DNA of 64,000 bases, from positions 1,822,666 through 1,886,665 of the forward strand of contig NC_030851.1 in assembly GCF_000208745.1 (NCBI RefSeq). The letters run 5' to 3'. The position numbers were made by a program, and so were the translations under genes. Source of the stretch: Theobroma cacao. Taxonomy: Eukaryota; Streptophyta; Magnoliopsida; Malvales; Malvaceae. Of this stretch, positions 1 to 10,494 are shown in pieces (the first letter of the stretch is position 1; the number at the start of each line of letters is the position of its first letter). The notes under the pieces were generated by a model. The model was given only the letters and a program-made list of their open reading frames with translations, made no database searches and was not told where the DNA came from.

Positions 1-960
1 CATTATCGTATCAAGGTAAGATCCTCATGCTACCAAGAAATCCGTTCAATTAAAGCACACAACCATTCAATCGTTGGAAATAGATCATCATTCAAGGAGA
101 AAATAAGTCTCCTGCACTTTATTCCAATCTATTTAGACTTAGACAAATGGTGCAATGATTCATCTACATATAAATAAAAGTATTATGTGAAATAAAGTTT
201 TTGTATCATTATTTTATTGACTTTGTATAATAAAGTCTAACAACGGTAAGTACTCCAGTATTTAACTCATTGATTAATGTATGATCTTCTGTTTAATAAA
301 AATATTTAAATTTACTTTTTTTAATTAAAAAATAATTAAATAAAAGTAAACAATTCAATGGGTTTTCGGGCTCAGTTTGCTGAAGAAGAAGCCCATCCAA
401 TGGTGGATATAAATTAGATGTTGTTGGGTTGGGTTTGCAATGCCAACGAACGCATTATCATTTTTTTTAGTATAAATGAAAAGAGCAAATCAACTTCAAA
501 GGGGGGATTCAACAGCCAAATTATGATATTATGATATTAAACCATTGAAAATGTTAAAATACACTGAAATTTTTAACTTTTCCAAATATATCCCATTAAT
601 TTTTAATAATTTTGTGTTATTATATTTTAAATTACTATATGGTGTGAATTCATCTGTCTAACATGAGCAGGAAATGTAAACTTTTAATTTAATTAATGAA
701 ATTAATTCATTCATTGAGAAAAAAATTTAATAATTTTGTTGTACCTCTACATCTTCCCTAAGAAGAGCTAAAATGATAGCCACAACAATTTTGTAGGGCT
801 ATTAGATGTTCTAATTTTATTATGTAAATAGATATGGGGACTATGGAAGGTCCAATGTTGTATTTCGTAAAAGGACTTGCTCAACTGTCGAAATAGCTTA
901 TTACTTTATCAGTGTTGAATATATAATTTTGGTAAAATGTGAGATGGTAAAATTACACAA

Positions 961-1190
961 TAAATTTTTATATTTTGTTCAATTTAATCTTTCTTTAAAA
1001 ATATTATTTAATTTAGTTCTTATATTCTTGTGTAACTTGGTCTATATGAATAATTTCGTTTAAATTTAGAGTTAAAGAGGTCGACATGATCTTGATGTGT
1101 AGAATGTGTTAACTTAGTGTTTTTGTGTTAGATAATACTGATATAACATTAACGTGTCATAAATAAAATAAATAAATAAATAAAACATAA
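961..1190. repeat. AT-rich interspersed repeat, possible transposon end
   Basis: A GGTAAAATTACA-to-GTGTCATAAATAAA segment recurs at about 24340-24600, 26140-26400 and 58945-59160. Its layout (TTGTTCAATTTAATCT, then GTTGACATG-type steps, then an A-rich end) resembles one arm of the long-inverted-repeat element at 44887-47228, so these may be single-arm relics of that family. This is an inference from reading only. Confidence 0.4.
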
Positions 1191-1214
1191 ATTGTCACTT
1201 CTGCTCTGCATGGC

Positions 1215-1420
1215 CCTCTAAAACGTTGGCCTGTTTGATCCACGACCGTGGGAATTAAATAGCTAAAGAAAAAGCGTGTTGGGCTTGCTTGCTTGCTATA
1301 ATAAAAAGCATGAAACCTTTACAAGAATACTTTGATAAAAGGCTATTACAAATGAATAAGAAGCAATTAGAAGTAACAGCGCAGCACGACTTAATGAATA
1401 GGCTGTTGCGTTCGATTTTT
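1215..1420. repeat. W module, copy 1
   Basis: This is a locally amplified short repeat. It starts GGCCTGTTTGATCCACGACC, runs through AGCATGAAACCTTTACAAGAA, and ends in ATGAATAAGAAGCAATTAGA and a GACTTAAT-type phrase. Whole or partial copies lie near 12235, 16380, 19095, 21640, 24760, 26440, 43645, 59485 and 61470. Frames inside it differ between copies, which argues against coding. Confidence 0.7.
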
Positions 1421-2894
1421 TGACTGGTTGTTTACTGTTAAGACCGATTGTTCAAATTGTTTTATACCACTAAAGAAAATTATATACACTTGGGGGGATC
1501 AGATTGACTGAATTTTGGTTAATCTGATTTCAAGGAAAGGAAGAAGTATACGGTAACCTTTTTCCTTCATTAAGTCTGGTTGAAGTTGATCATTATTATT
1601 TAGTTTCAAAACGAATCTTCCAAAGCATGATAAAGGTAAGTTAACGTATGCTTTCAAACCCTACTCTTGGTGGCAGTTGTTCATTAATTATATTCCCCAG
1701 GTAAACCCCTATTCTAGCTAAAAAGATCAAGTCAAACTACACTTGTTTAATCATGTACACGAATGTTTATCTCTTATAATGCACGGCAACTATAAAGTAA
1801 TTACGCAACTCCATGTCACGTGGGGGAGGCACATCCCATGCTGACCAATAGAGGGAAAATTATTTTCTTTTCTTTCATACAAGGAAAATATTCACAGAAA
1901 CAAAGAAAATTGAGTGCATACCTCTTTCTTAGCCTAAAAAATAAGTCATCCCACTTTAAATTTACGATTTGATAATAATAATAATAAACTAAAAATCAAA
2001 AAATAAAAATAAAAAATTAAATACTAACCAAGTTTGAAGCAGTAAAGGGACTTGGCCATGTTTTCAACGTTTGAAATTCTTAACAAAAATAAAAAAAATC
2101 TCCTTATCCATGAACAAGGATGATACCACACCGACATCAAAATATATGAACGAATTGTTTTCTTCTATACACTGCACCCTGACCATATTCTTCAACACAG
2201 TAGAAACAACTTTTCAACAAATATAACCATATCTTATTTTTATATAAACCCAACAATCTCCTCAAGGATGATTAGTTTTGTGTATAACGCGACCTTTACG
2301 AATTGTTGTATGAAAGTATAATGCTCAAATAAAATTTTAAATTATGTAAAAAATTTAAATAAATATTAATAATATTATTAATATGTTATTATATTAAATT
2401 AATATATCATGTTATTATTAATTATAATAAATTAATATATTATTTAAGATATATTTAATAAAAAATATTAATTAAAATTAATTATTAATAATAAAATTTA
2501 TTTGACTCATGTTAAATATGATGTCTAATATTAAAATACCGCCGCTGAAGGTCTGTAAGTTAAATAACGGTCAGGTCGTTGTCTTTATTAAAATAAGACA
2601 TGCTCTGTTTGCTTCATTCTTGTTTTCAGTGAAGTCATTTATATATTACCGAGAAAGAAAGTCACACAGTCGGGTCATCATGGTACGATTGTCCCCCAAG
2701 TATAAAGCAAATTCTATCATTGTAAATTAGGAGAGGATTATGGATTTCGTTTTCAAAGGAGAAATAAAGTACAACGACAAAAGTCACGAATGAGCAGAAG
2801 AAACTTCAAAAACCCTATATATTTTTTATTTTTTTTTATAATAAAAAGGGCAAAGCGTGTCAGGGGCCTTCAAAGCCGATACTATTAAACAACG

Positions 2895-3650
2895 AAGGAA
2901 ATGTAAGTGGGCTACTTCTTTAGCTAGGCCAGTAGTTTCAGATACTATTAAACAATGATATCCAAGTTTACAAGACAATAATGTGAACTCGCGAGGGTAG
3001 CAGAAGATTCTTTCTTACATAGCCCCGTAAAGCCGAAAGGGTATGCCAGGGATTTGATGTTTTACCAAGAAACATTCAATGCTCTTCGTTACTGAACAAC
3101 GTATAAGAAAGCGTAGATTAAAATCCTGATTCTTCATTTAATGTTTTTATGTTTTGGTTTAATCATGCTCTATGCTCTCTTTCCTTCTTTTTATGCCGGA
3201 GGGAGCTGGGTTTTTACGATTGAAGAGTTTTGTTTTTACGCTCTGTCGTTTTCAAACAACATAGGAACAACCTTTCTATCTCAACCTACCATCGCCAACC
3301 TAAATCCAGTCCAATCTTTGACTCCAACCAAACCTGCTGACCTTTCATCCCACTCCAACATGTACACCCAAAAACTCCATTTTCATATCCTTCACCTTTT
3401 CCATTTGACAACTGTTGATTCAAGAATCAAGGATATTTTAGCAGGTTTCAGGTATTTGAACTCCAAGATTTTGAGAATATTCAATTAGAGCAGCTAGCCA
3501 TCTTTTTTCCTACAAAACGAACCAGCTGGAGATGATTTTTAATTGGAGTACTGTCTTTGGTTTGCTTGAGGAGATCATATACTTTCTGTCTGCATGAACT
3601 CTTGGAGTAGCTTTTTGATTTTATTGGTTATGGGAGGCAAAAAGCTCAAA
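2895..3650. repeat. Upstream module of B3-like gene, unit 1
   Basis: This segment matches 29480-29980 plus 30760-30960 of unit 2. About 780 bases present in units 2 (about 29985-30760) and 3 (about 48470-49040) are missing here: the text jumps from AAAAACTCC near 3380 straight to ATTTTCATAT. It holds no preserved reading frame. Confidence 0.65.
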
Positions 3651-3654
3651 GGAA

Positions 3655-3835
3655 TCTTATGGAGGAAGGTACCCAACATGCAGGTCGGTTGGTTCAGGTG
3701 CATGGAGTCATTGCGTATTCGCACCACAATCTGCTTATCCTCAAGAAAATTCTTACTATACGCCACAGCATCGTTATGCTCCACCTTCCTCTCGTATAAT
3801 TATGCCTTGTATTATTGTAGTGTATTAATGTGAGT
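3655..3835 (+). other. Coding-like Pro/Tyr-rich fragment, unidentified
   Basis: One plus-strand frame reads APQSAYPQENSYYTPQHRYA, followed by PPSS, which has the composition of a genuine disordered Pro/Tyr/Gln segment. The preceding stretch in another frame reads QRNLMEEGTQHAGRLVQVHG. The same DNA recurs at about 30985-31055 (cut short) and 49033-49120 (frame YPQENSY, then a stop). I do not recognise the protein. It may be an exon fragment captured into the module, or a chance open frame. Confidence 0.3.
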
Positions 3836-4201
3836 CTTTGAAAACAAAATTGATTGATATTATCCACAAACGGACCTCATTTAAGCTGACTTTGAGAGCT
3901 ATATCTTTCTAGATATGTTTTTTTTTCTACAACTAATCACAATCCCTTACCGACTAGTCCCCAAACTCGTACAACTTTCGTGTATGGTCGGCAAATGTGT
4001 GTAAATGTGAAATTTTTTTTTGTAAATCACGGACCCTTTTTGGTTTTAGTTGGCAGGTTGGTTTGTAATATACTGTAAAAAACAGTCTTCAGCTACAAGA
4101 ATAGAAATTACCATTTTTCAATGAAATTAGAAAGCAAAAGAGGTTAGGTTTTGGCCAGTGATATCCAAAATTTCACCCAAATTTCACGTGCGAGGCAGCT
4201 C

Positions 4202-4209
4202 TATAAATA
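4202..4209 (+). promoter_or_regulatory. TATA box of B3-like gene copy 1
   Basis: TATAAATA lies about 150 bases before the ATG at 4360, followed by a CCCTCAGGGCTTCC phrase. The same arrangement is kept at 31404 and, with CACGG in place of CAGGG, at 49294, so the core promoter is shared by the three unit copies. Confidence 0.6.
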
Positions 4210-4359
4210 CCCCTCAGGGCTTCCTTTTGAACCACAACTCCTAATCTCCTCACACACATATATACAAACCCTATTCACACATTCACCCCCAAACCGATAG
4301 ACAAACCTCTTTGTTCTAAGCACCAACTTCATACACAGATAGGTTACTAAGTGGAAGCA

Positions 4360-4647
4360 ATGGAGGAGATCTTCCAAGCCAATCTTGCACCTAACCATGC
4401 AAGAAAGCTGACTTTTTCGTGTAACGCCCACGCTCTCCCTCCAGGTGCTAGGTTTGATATGATGGTTGAGGATGATGGAACAGGACGATCGTGGAAGTTT
4501 GAATGCAAGAGGGAATCACAAGCCAACTCTTTTTCCTTCTCTGGGAGACAGTGGAGAGAGTTTGCCAAATCCAGAATCAATGCTTCCATCACTCTTTTCG
4601 GAAATGGCAATATCTACATCATTCGAGTCCGCCCGATGTCATTCTAA
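4360..4647 (+). CDS. Small single-domain B3-like protein, copy 1
   Basis: This is an intronless 95-residue frame opening MEEIFQANL. An in-frame GTG three codons earlier is not needed, and the copy at 49424 starts at the equivalent ATG. The whole protein resembles one plant B3 DNA-binding domain: an N-terminal IF-x-NL strand, an ALPPGARF turn (about residues 26-33), GTGRSWKFEC (about 41-50), FSFSGRQWREFA (about 58-69), and a C-terminal ITLF...IYIIRVRP strand pair. REM-type B3 proteins have the same order of Gly-Arg-x-Trp, Gly-x-Trp-x-x-Phe and a final hydrophobic strand. If functional it would act in the nucleus on DNA, but no partner or target can be inferred. It has a TATA box at 4202 and AATAAA at 4730, and the convergent TIP1 fragment lies downstream. 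About 19 of 95 positions differ from the 49424 copy. The B3 assignment is by eye; other beta-barrel folds are possible. Confidence 0.68.
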   Translation: MEEIFQANLAPNHARKLTFSCNAHALPPGARFDMMVEDDGTGRSWKFECKRESQANSFSFSGRQWREFAKSRINASITLFGNGNIYIIRVRPMSF

Positions 4648-4915
4648 GCGTCAGTTCTGGCAGCAGTGGTTTCTTTGCTTTTTTTTTTTTAATTAAAATA
4701 AGTCGTAATATTGCTTTTCCCTTGAATTCAATAAAGATGAAAAAGTTGAATTCAATCTTCCATAGTTTCTTTTCGTGGTTTGTTTCCGTTTATCATGCCG
4801 GTGGGAATCTAAGCGTCAGTTCTGGCAGCCGTGTGCCGTGGTTTGCTTCGTGATCATGTAATAGTTTATTTGTTTTTTTCTTTCTTGAATATAATAAAGT
4901 TGTGTATCCGATTCT
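4643..4915 (+). terminator. 3' UTR with AATAAA and internal duplication
   Basis: The phrase TCTAAGCGTCAGTTCTGGCA at the stop codon recurs about 164 bases later (near 4808), followed by a second TTGAATATAATAAAG. The 3' UTR is therefore tandemly duplicated and offers two AATAAA-type signals (4730-4735 and about 4892). The copies at 31790 and 49712 have a single version. Confidence 0.6.
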
Positions 4916-5034
4916 GGTCATCCTGACAATTACAGTCAGTTCAATCATTGACAGTTTTTTAACCTTTTCAGATTGTTATCCATATAGTACGTGGAGAGTA
5001 GAGAGAGGAAGAGGAAGACATGGAGGGCAGAGAG

Positions 5035-6050
5035 AGTGAGACAGACGAGAGAGAAAGAGAGGGGTGCAAAGAGGTCAGAGTAGAGAGAGAGAGAGAGAGA
5101 GAGAGAAAATGTTGAGACAGGACACGGTGTGAGAGAAAGAGAGGGGTGCAATGAGGTAAGAGTAGAGAGAGAAAGAGAAGATATTGAGACGGAGACAAGT
5201 TGTGAGAGAAAGAGAGCGGGGCGAAGAGGCCAGAATAGAGAGAGAAAGAGAAAAGGCGTTGAGACGGAGACAAGGTGTGAGAGAAAGAGGGGGGTGCCAA
5301 GAGGTAAGAGTGGAGAGAGAAAGAGAAAAGATGTTGAGACGGAGACAAGGTGTGAGAGAAAGAGAGGGTGCCAAGAGGTAAGAGTAGAGAGAAAAAGACA
5401 AAAGATGTTGAGACGGAGACAAGGTGTGAGTGAGAGAGGGGTGCGAAGAGGTCAGCATAGAAAGAGAAAGAGAAAAGGCGTTGAGACGGAGACAAGGTGT
5501 GAGAGAAAGATGGGGTGCAAAGAAGTAAGAGTAGAGAGAGAAAGCGAAAAGGTGTTGAGACGGAGACAAGGTGTGAGAGCAAGAGAGGGATGCGAAGACG
5601 TCAGAGTAGAGAGAGAAAGAGAAAAGATGTTGAGACCGAGATAAGGTGTGAGAGAAAGAGAGGGGTGCAAAGACGTCAGACTAGAGAGAGAAATAGAAAA
5701 GATGTTGAGACAAAGTGTTAGAGAAATAGAGGGGTGCAAGGAGGTCCGAGTAGAGAGAGAAAGAGAAAAGATATTGAGACAAAGAGAGAGAAACAGAAAA
5801 GATGCTGAGGACAAGAGAGAGAGGAAGTGGAGGGCAGAGAGAGTGAAAGAGAGACGATGAGAGAGAAAGAGACAAGACATTGAAACGAAGAGAGGGAAAG
5901 AGAGGGGGTGCACACAGGTCAAAGTTGCACGTGGAGGGTAGAGAGAGAAAGAGAAAATATGTTGAGGCAAAGAGAGAAAAAAGAGGAAGTGTGGAGGGCA
6001 GAGAGAGAGAGAGAGAAAAAGAGATGGGGTGCAAAGAGGTCCATGCGTTG
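5035..6050. repeat. GA-rich minisatellite, period about 72-75 bp
   Basis: The anchor TTGAGAC recurs at 5112, 5184, 5259, 5334, 5408, 5481, 5555, 5630, 5705 and 5774, giving steps of 69-75 bases. More degenerate units continue to about 6050. Each unit combines GAGAGAAAGAGAAAAGATG, GTTGAGACGGAGACAAGGTG and GGGTGCAAAGAGGTCAGAGT. One strand is almost pure purine. Long Arg/Glu-rich (plus) and Ser/Leu-rich (minus) frames are by-products. It lies exactly where TIP1 copy 1 loses its 3' half. Confidence 0.9.
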
Positions 6051-6084
6051 CATATGGGTCATACTCTATGATAATGACAAGGGT

Positions 6085-9056
6085 AATTAAAAGAACTCAG
6101 TTGATGAAGAGGATAATTAGAACAATTGTAACGCAAAATAAGATAGGAGCATAACCAACATCCCCCATCTTCTCACTGCAAAACTTGTCCACCAATCGAT
6201 TGCTATTGGCTCTAGCTGCGTTAGACTGAACAAAATCAAAAGAAACCAATAAAATTAAATGGCTGCAAAATCTCCAAGATATAGCAAAAGATTAAGAGAA
6301 TGTAACAATAGGGGATATCCAGGTGGGAATAGTCTGAGAATTTGATACAGATACCAACTGTGTAAACCATCTCTGTGAACACATTTCTAACTGGACATCA
6401 AACTAAACCAATAATGCAACTCAAAGCACGACAAAAAATAAATTGCAAAACTAATAATATCATTGTTATATGAAAATATTCACACCTTCTGTGGTGTCAT
6501 AGTGTTTTACAAGGCAATAATTATCTATTGCAGATGTGCTATTCTCCCATCCATCAAATATGCAGCCAAAGAATCAAGCCCCACTGTACTGACACAAACA
6601 CACCCTCGAAAGGCAACACCAAATATAATTGTTTAATCAGGTCCCAAACATCATAAACTAATGGGTTGTGGCATTGTGTTTTGGAAAGCAAGTGAACAAA
6701 TTTTGAAGCTATATATCATCTATGCAAAGCCTAGCCCGACGTATTTAATTTAGGCTCATAATCCCTCCCAACCAGAGAGAGTGAGTACAGCACATACTTG
6801 ATATAAACTTTTTCGTTTTAATGTTTCAAAAGAGTAATGAAGTAATTTGCTAATGGACACTTCCAAATTCCACACAGTTGGTTCACAATAGTTTCTGCCT
6901 GCTCACTCTTTGAGAAACATACACAGATGAGAAATGCAAGATGATCCTTTTTTGGAGAAAGGGGATATGAAGGAAGAATAAAATGAAGTTCGGTAAGGTT
7001 TAAAAAAAATGGATGACGCACTCCAGCAACCAGCATACTTAACAATAAGGTGACTGACCACATAGAGCCAGAAGCACCCAGCATTACCCTCACTAGAGAC
7101 AAGGCCCCCTATCAGAACATCTTCCAGGCACAGTACTACTAGGAGAATCCCAAAAGTCCTTTCCTCATAGACACCATATTCACATTTCCTGGCTTAAAAG
7201 TTTATTTTAATGAAAGTATGCAAACAAGGCAACAACTACACAAAGTCACGTACAAGGAAAAAGGCGATTTGCCTATGACCTTTATCATATGCAAGCTGAA
7301 CAGGGGTAAATCCAGCTTTATCTTTCACCACTAATTCCTGCTTTGTGCCTGCATGCACGAGTACAGTGCATGCTTCTGCATTTCCTCTTATTGCAGCCCA
7401 GTGCAATGGAGTGCAACCTGGCAGCATTGGATATACAACATCATAAAAATTTTAGTAGTAAGATTAAAGCGGTTACTGAGTAAGCTTTGGCCTGGCTCAC
7501 TAAATGAATATTATAACAATCACAGAGTTCAGACTGAAAAATAGAAGTTTCCGACCACTGTTTACAAATTTAAATCATAAAGAAACCCTCATGCTTTCAT
7601 AACATAACTGGAAAACCCAGGTTGCCACCATTGCAATATTAATCACAAATGTTTTACTGAACACAGGGGTATAGAGTGCGTATAGCCCTGAAGGTCACGA
7701 GCACATAAGACCAGTACCTTTTACAAGGCTAAAAGCTTGCATATTAGACAGTGCATATTGATTGTTGGATAGTACCTTCTTTGTCTTGTCTCCCTTGTGA
7801 TGCATCTCTAAATAGAAGCAATCTAATTGTATCTGCAAATCTCTTATACGCAGCCCTGTTTAACACATCACAAGAATAAAATTTGTCATTAACAAGCATT
7901 TATTACTTTTCACAGAAAAAAGCTACTGCACAAGAAACTGAATCAAGCTACTAAATATCAAAAGCCAGTGATGTTCAAACCAAATAGTATCTCTTTTCCC
8001 TAGGGTAAAAAGGGTTAAGACTGAGATTGCAGGATGGATCCTGCTTGGGTATGTGAGTAACATCAACGATTGCAATCTTGTACAAAAAATCACATTTAAA
8101 AGGTTGTATTTTCTTCAATATGCTACAACAACCAAAGTCAGACCACTTCTGAAATTGCACCAAATTGCTATCCCCTCTTAATACTAGCTTGTAGGCTAGG
8201 GGAAAAACTTCTTTTAAATGCAAATTTGAGCTCATAAACAACCAACTAGCATAATTTGCCATTCATACAAAACACACTAGAGCCATAAAGAAAAACATAC
8301 TACAAATCTATATCGAAAGAATAGTACTAAGTATTTTGGGCCTCCAAAATATATTAAATTCCTTGTATTAGATTTACGTGAAATCAATCTCTAAGCCTAT
8401 GTTATGATGGTTGCATCTAAGCTATTTCATAAAAACATACAATTGAAGTGGGCACCTTCCATCATTATCAGGTGCATCATAATCAGCGTGATATTTGGCA
8501 ACAATGTGATTTAAGAAAGCCATTTGCCCATACTGAGCGGCAACATGAACTGCCTGCAGAAGTCAAAATAGATTGATAACTGCGTCAAGCCCCTAAGTTG
8601 CGGTACATAAGTCAGCAAAAAAAAAAAAAAATTGAAGCTTTTAGAGGCCCGTAAAGAGTTAGATTCAGCAGATAATGCAAGAGCAAATCGAGCTCCATTC
8701 TGTCAGTGGCTTGCATTACCCGATAACCATTGATGTCAGTGGCTTCGACTCGTGTTCCATTCCGCAAGAGCACATCTGCCACTGCAATCGAACCCCTAAC
8801 TGCAGCCCAGTGCAAAGCAGTCTGCTTGTTGTTGTCAATTGCATTCACATTTCCACCATGCTTCAATCATATTAAACAAAACAAAAAAGCCCAAATTATT
8901 TAAATCTCAACAAATACCCACCACAAAGCTATAAATATATAAATTTTTTTCGAATTTACCTCTATAAGGTACTGAGCAATATCTGGGACGTTGTTGAGAG
9001 CAGCCCATTGAAGGACGTAGTAACCATTACCGCCAGATGTAGTTAGAGAGGCACCA
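6085..9056 (-). pseudogene. TIP1-like ankyrin/DHHC S-acyltransferase fragment, copy 1
   Basis: Minus-strand exons matching the ankyrin part of plant TIP1-type protein S-acyltransferases (known role: palmitoylation at Golgi and plasma membranes): A 8960-9056 (GYYVLQWAAL), B 8720-8860 ([20 protein letters not shown]), C 8441-8556 ([13 protein letters not shown]), D 7776-7855 ([13 protein letters not shown]), E 7254-7417 ([13 protein letters not shown]) and F about 6085-6225 (first membrane segment, VGYAPILFCVTIVLIILF). Most junctions keep GT-AG, so this came by genomic duplication and not retroposition. It is broken: the 5' end is missing beyond 9056, TGA at 6097-6099 interrupts exon F, exon C carries Trp to Leu in its CPLHW motif, and the sequence ends at the minisatellite, so no DHHC exon is present. 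Gene identity is strong; function is absent. Confidence 0.85.
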
Positions 9057-10044
9057 TCTTCTTTCTTTTTTGGAGAAAATGCTTTTGTATTTTTTAAGTA
9101 CTAGTTCTGTTCTAGTCCTATCTACTATGTTTCACAATTAATTATGTTTCTGTAGAATTTATTCAGGTTTTTACAAGTTCATAGCACTCTTTCTTGTCTT
9201 AAACCTATAATTAATCTCAACGCATGTCTACCAAGAGAAAAGAAGTCTGAATTTAGACCACCATTTCTTTTGTTTCGGTTCAATCCTTTTTTAAGTTAAT
9301 TATGTTTCTGAACCCAACAAGATACATCAAAGAGGTAAAAGTTGACCAGATGAGAAACAAGCACACCTCACGAACAGGATTAAAATCATAACTGCTCTAC
9401 CCTGCTCCTCATCAAAACAGAACACAGAGCAATGCCTAAATCCAGATACGCTTTCATTACCTGTTCCCTGTCATTAAGATGGTGCCACAGCACAATCTCA
9501 ATCATTCTCGACCTTGAACAGTCCTCAATTTTGCGAACCTTCTTTCTTGGCTTGCCAAACCCAATACGGTTTTCAGGGCTCAGTTTTCTGAAGAAGAAGC
9601 CCATATGCTGGTGGATATTAATTGGACGAGTTGGGAATTAACTTAAACTGATCCAAATCAAGAATTCTTTCCAGCCCAGAGATAAACAAGTTCAAAGTTC
9701 TGATATGTAAACTTGACCTTAGCCCAAATAAAAAATTTAAGAAAGGAAAATAGCATAAAAATTAAGAAAACAGTTATTGCTGGTCTTCTTATTCTTCCTC
9801 CTTGTATCGTGGCTTATTTTTTCCTATGAAAATGATGTCCCTTCGCTAATAATTTTATCACAATTTTCATGTAGATTGTATGGTTTCTTATCACAAACAT
9901 CTTTAATTAAGTTTGTATAAATTTTCAAATTCATATAATAATATTTAAAATATTCTCAATGTTAGTATATCTAAAATAATAATTAAAGCATAATTTTTTT
10001 TTTCATCTATTGTACCAAAAAGAAATAACCTTATCTCTATATAC
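9057..10044. repeat. R3 module, copy 1 (5' part)
   Basis: This module is shared with 14690-15840, 23262-24330, 42706-43580 and 57511-58935. It begins CTTTCTTTTTTGGAGAAAATGC, which in the 14690 copy is the downstream flank of a B3-like gene. Here it is fused to TIP1 exon A. A copia remnant splits it at 10045, and it resumes at about 11665. Confidence 0.75.
9386..9604 (-). pseudogene. Unidentified coding-like remnant in R3, copy 1
   Basis: The minus-strand frame ends DREQVMKAYLDLGIALCSVL and corresponds to the fuller frame at 14928-15100 (DREQVRKAYPDLGIALCSVL). A central stretch present there (NQEGYYLTDQLVF) is deleted here, leaving a shifted upstream frame (KIEDCSRSRMIEIV). The conserved C-terminal words in several copies suggest descent from a real exon. 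I do not recognise the protein. Confidence 0.4.
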
Positions 10045-10322
10045 TGTTAAAGGAGAAGATAAGCACCTGAGCAGCATAAGGATTCAAGTCAAAGACATGA
10101 ATTTAGTGTTTAGCTCTGTATAGTAATTTATCAACAATTACTGTAGATATTAGGAATAGTTATTTTTACTTTGTTTGTTGAAAGTTAGTTTTTCTTACAA
10201 CACTTGTAACTAAGTATAAATAGGAGTCACTTGTACAAGATTACTAATATAAGATTTACAATACATTTTCCAAATTCCTCTTTTCAACAGTAGAGCACTT
10301 CAACCTCTTCGATATTTTAATA

Positions 10323-10333
10323 TGGTATCAAGC
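10323..10333 (+). other. Copia primer-binding-like site
   Basis: TGGTATCAAGC lies just after the putative LTR. Plant copia elements typically carry TGGTATCAGAGC, complementary to initiator tRNA-Met, so this is a one-to-two-base variant. Confidence 0.55.
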
Positions 10334-10494
10334 TTGTTAGGGTTTCTGACTTGTTTCATTTTTTAAAATTGTTGCAATTGATGATGAATTCTTCCTGAAT
10401 TGGTTCATGTGGATTGTTGATTTGTGATTCGATTATTGATAGTCTTAGTTCTTACTATTTGATTGTTTGGATCTTGAATTTTGAAAAAAAGTAT

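Larger units (their letters stand above)
1..2880. repeat. Left non-coding block of duplication unit 1
   Basis: This block is collinear with 25212-28180; both begin with the same 20-base phrase CATTATCGTATCAAGGTAAG. The part from about 1800 is also matched by 47250-48330. It holds AT-rich intergenic DNA and no convincing gene. Short landmarks repeat in all copies, including a TGTCACGTGGGGGAGGC phrase near 1815, a tract ending TATATAAACCCAACAAT near 2250, and a MVRLSPK-coding phrase near 2680. Small open frames inside it are not preserved between copies, so I treat them as chance. Confidence 0.8.

Noticed and set aside
4351..4359. Upstream in-frame GTG start for the B3-like gene
   Set aside because: Plant genes rarely start at GTG; the ATG at 4360 matches the start used by the 49424 copy.
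5035..6050. CRISPR-like spaced repeats
   Set aside because: Units are contiguous and vary throughout, with no repeat/spacer alternation, in a plant genome.
4945..6090. Many long overlapping frames (Arg/Glu-rich on plus, Ser/Leu-rich on minus)
   Set aside because: They are translations of the GA-rich minisatellite in every frame and have no start context or conserved ends.
7353..7544. Plus-strand frame antisense to TIP1 exon E (also at 8675, 42377, 55807 and 57126)
   Set aside because: These are shadows of the minus-strand ankyrin exons, whose reading matches a known protein family.
7975..8262. Minus-strand frame of 95 residues (also at 41665 and 56450)
   Set aside because: It lies within the intron between exons C and D of the TIP1 copies, which are defined by GT-AG junctions.
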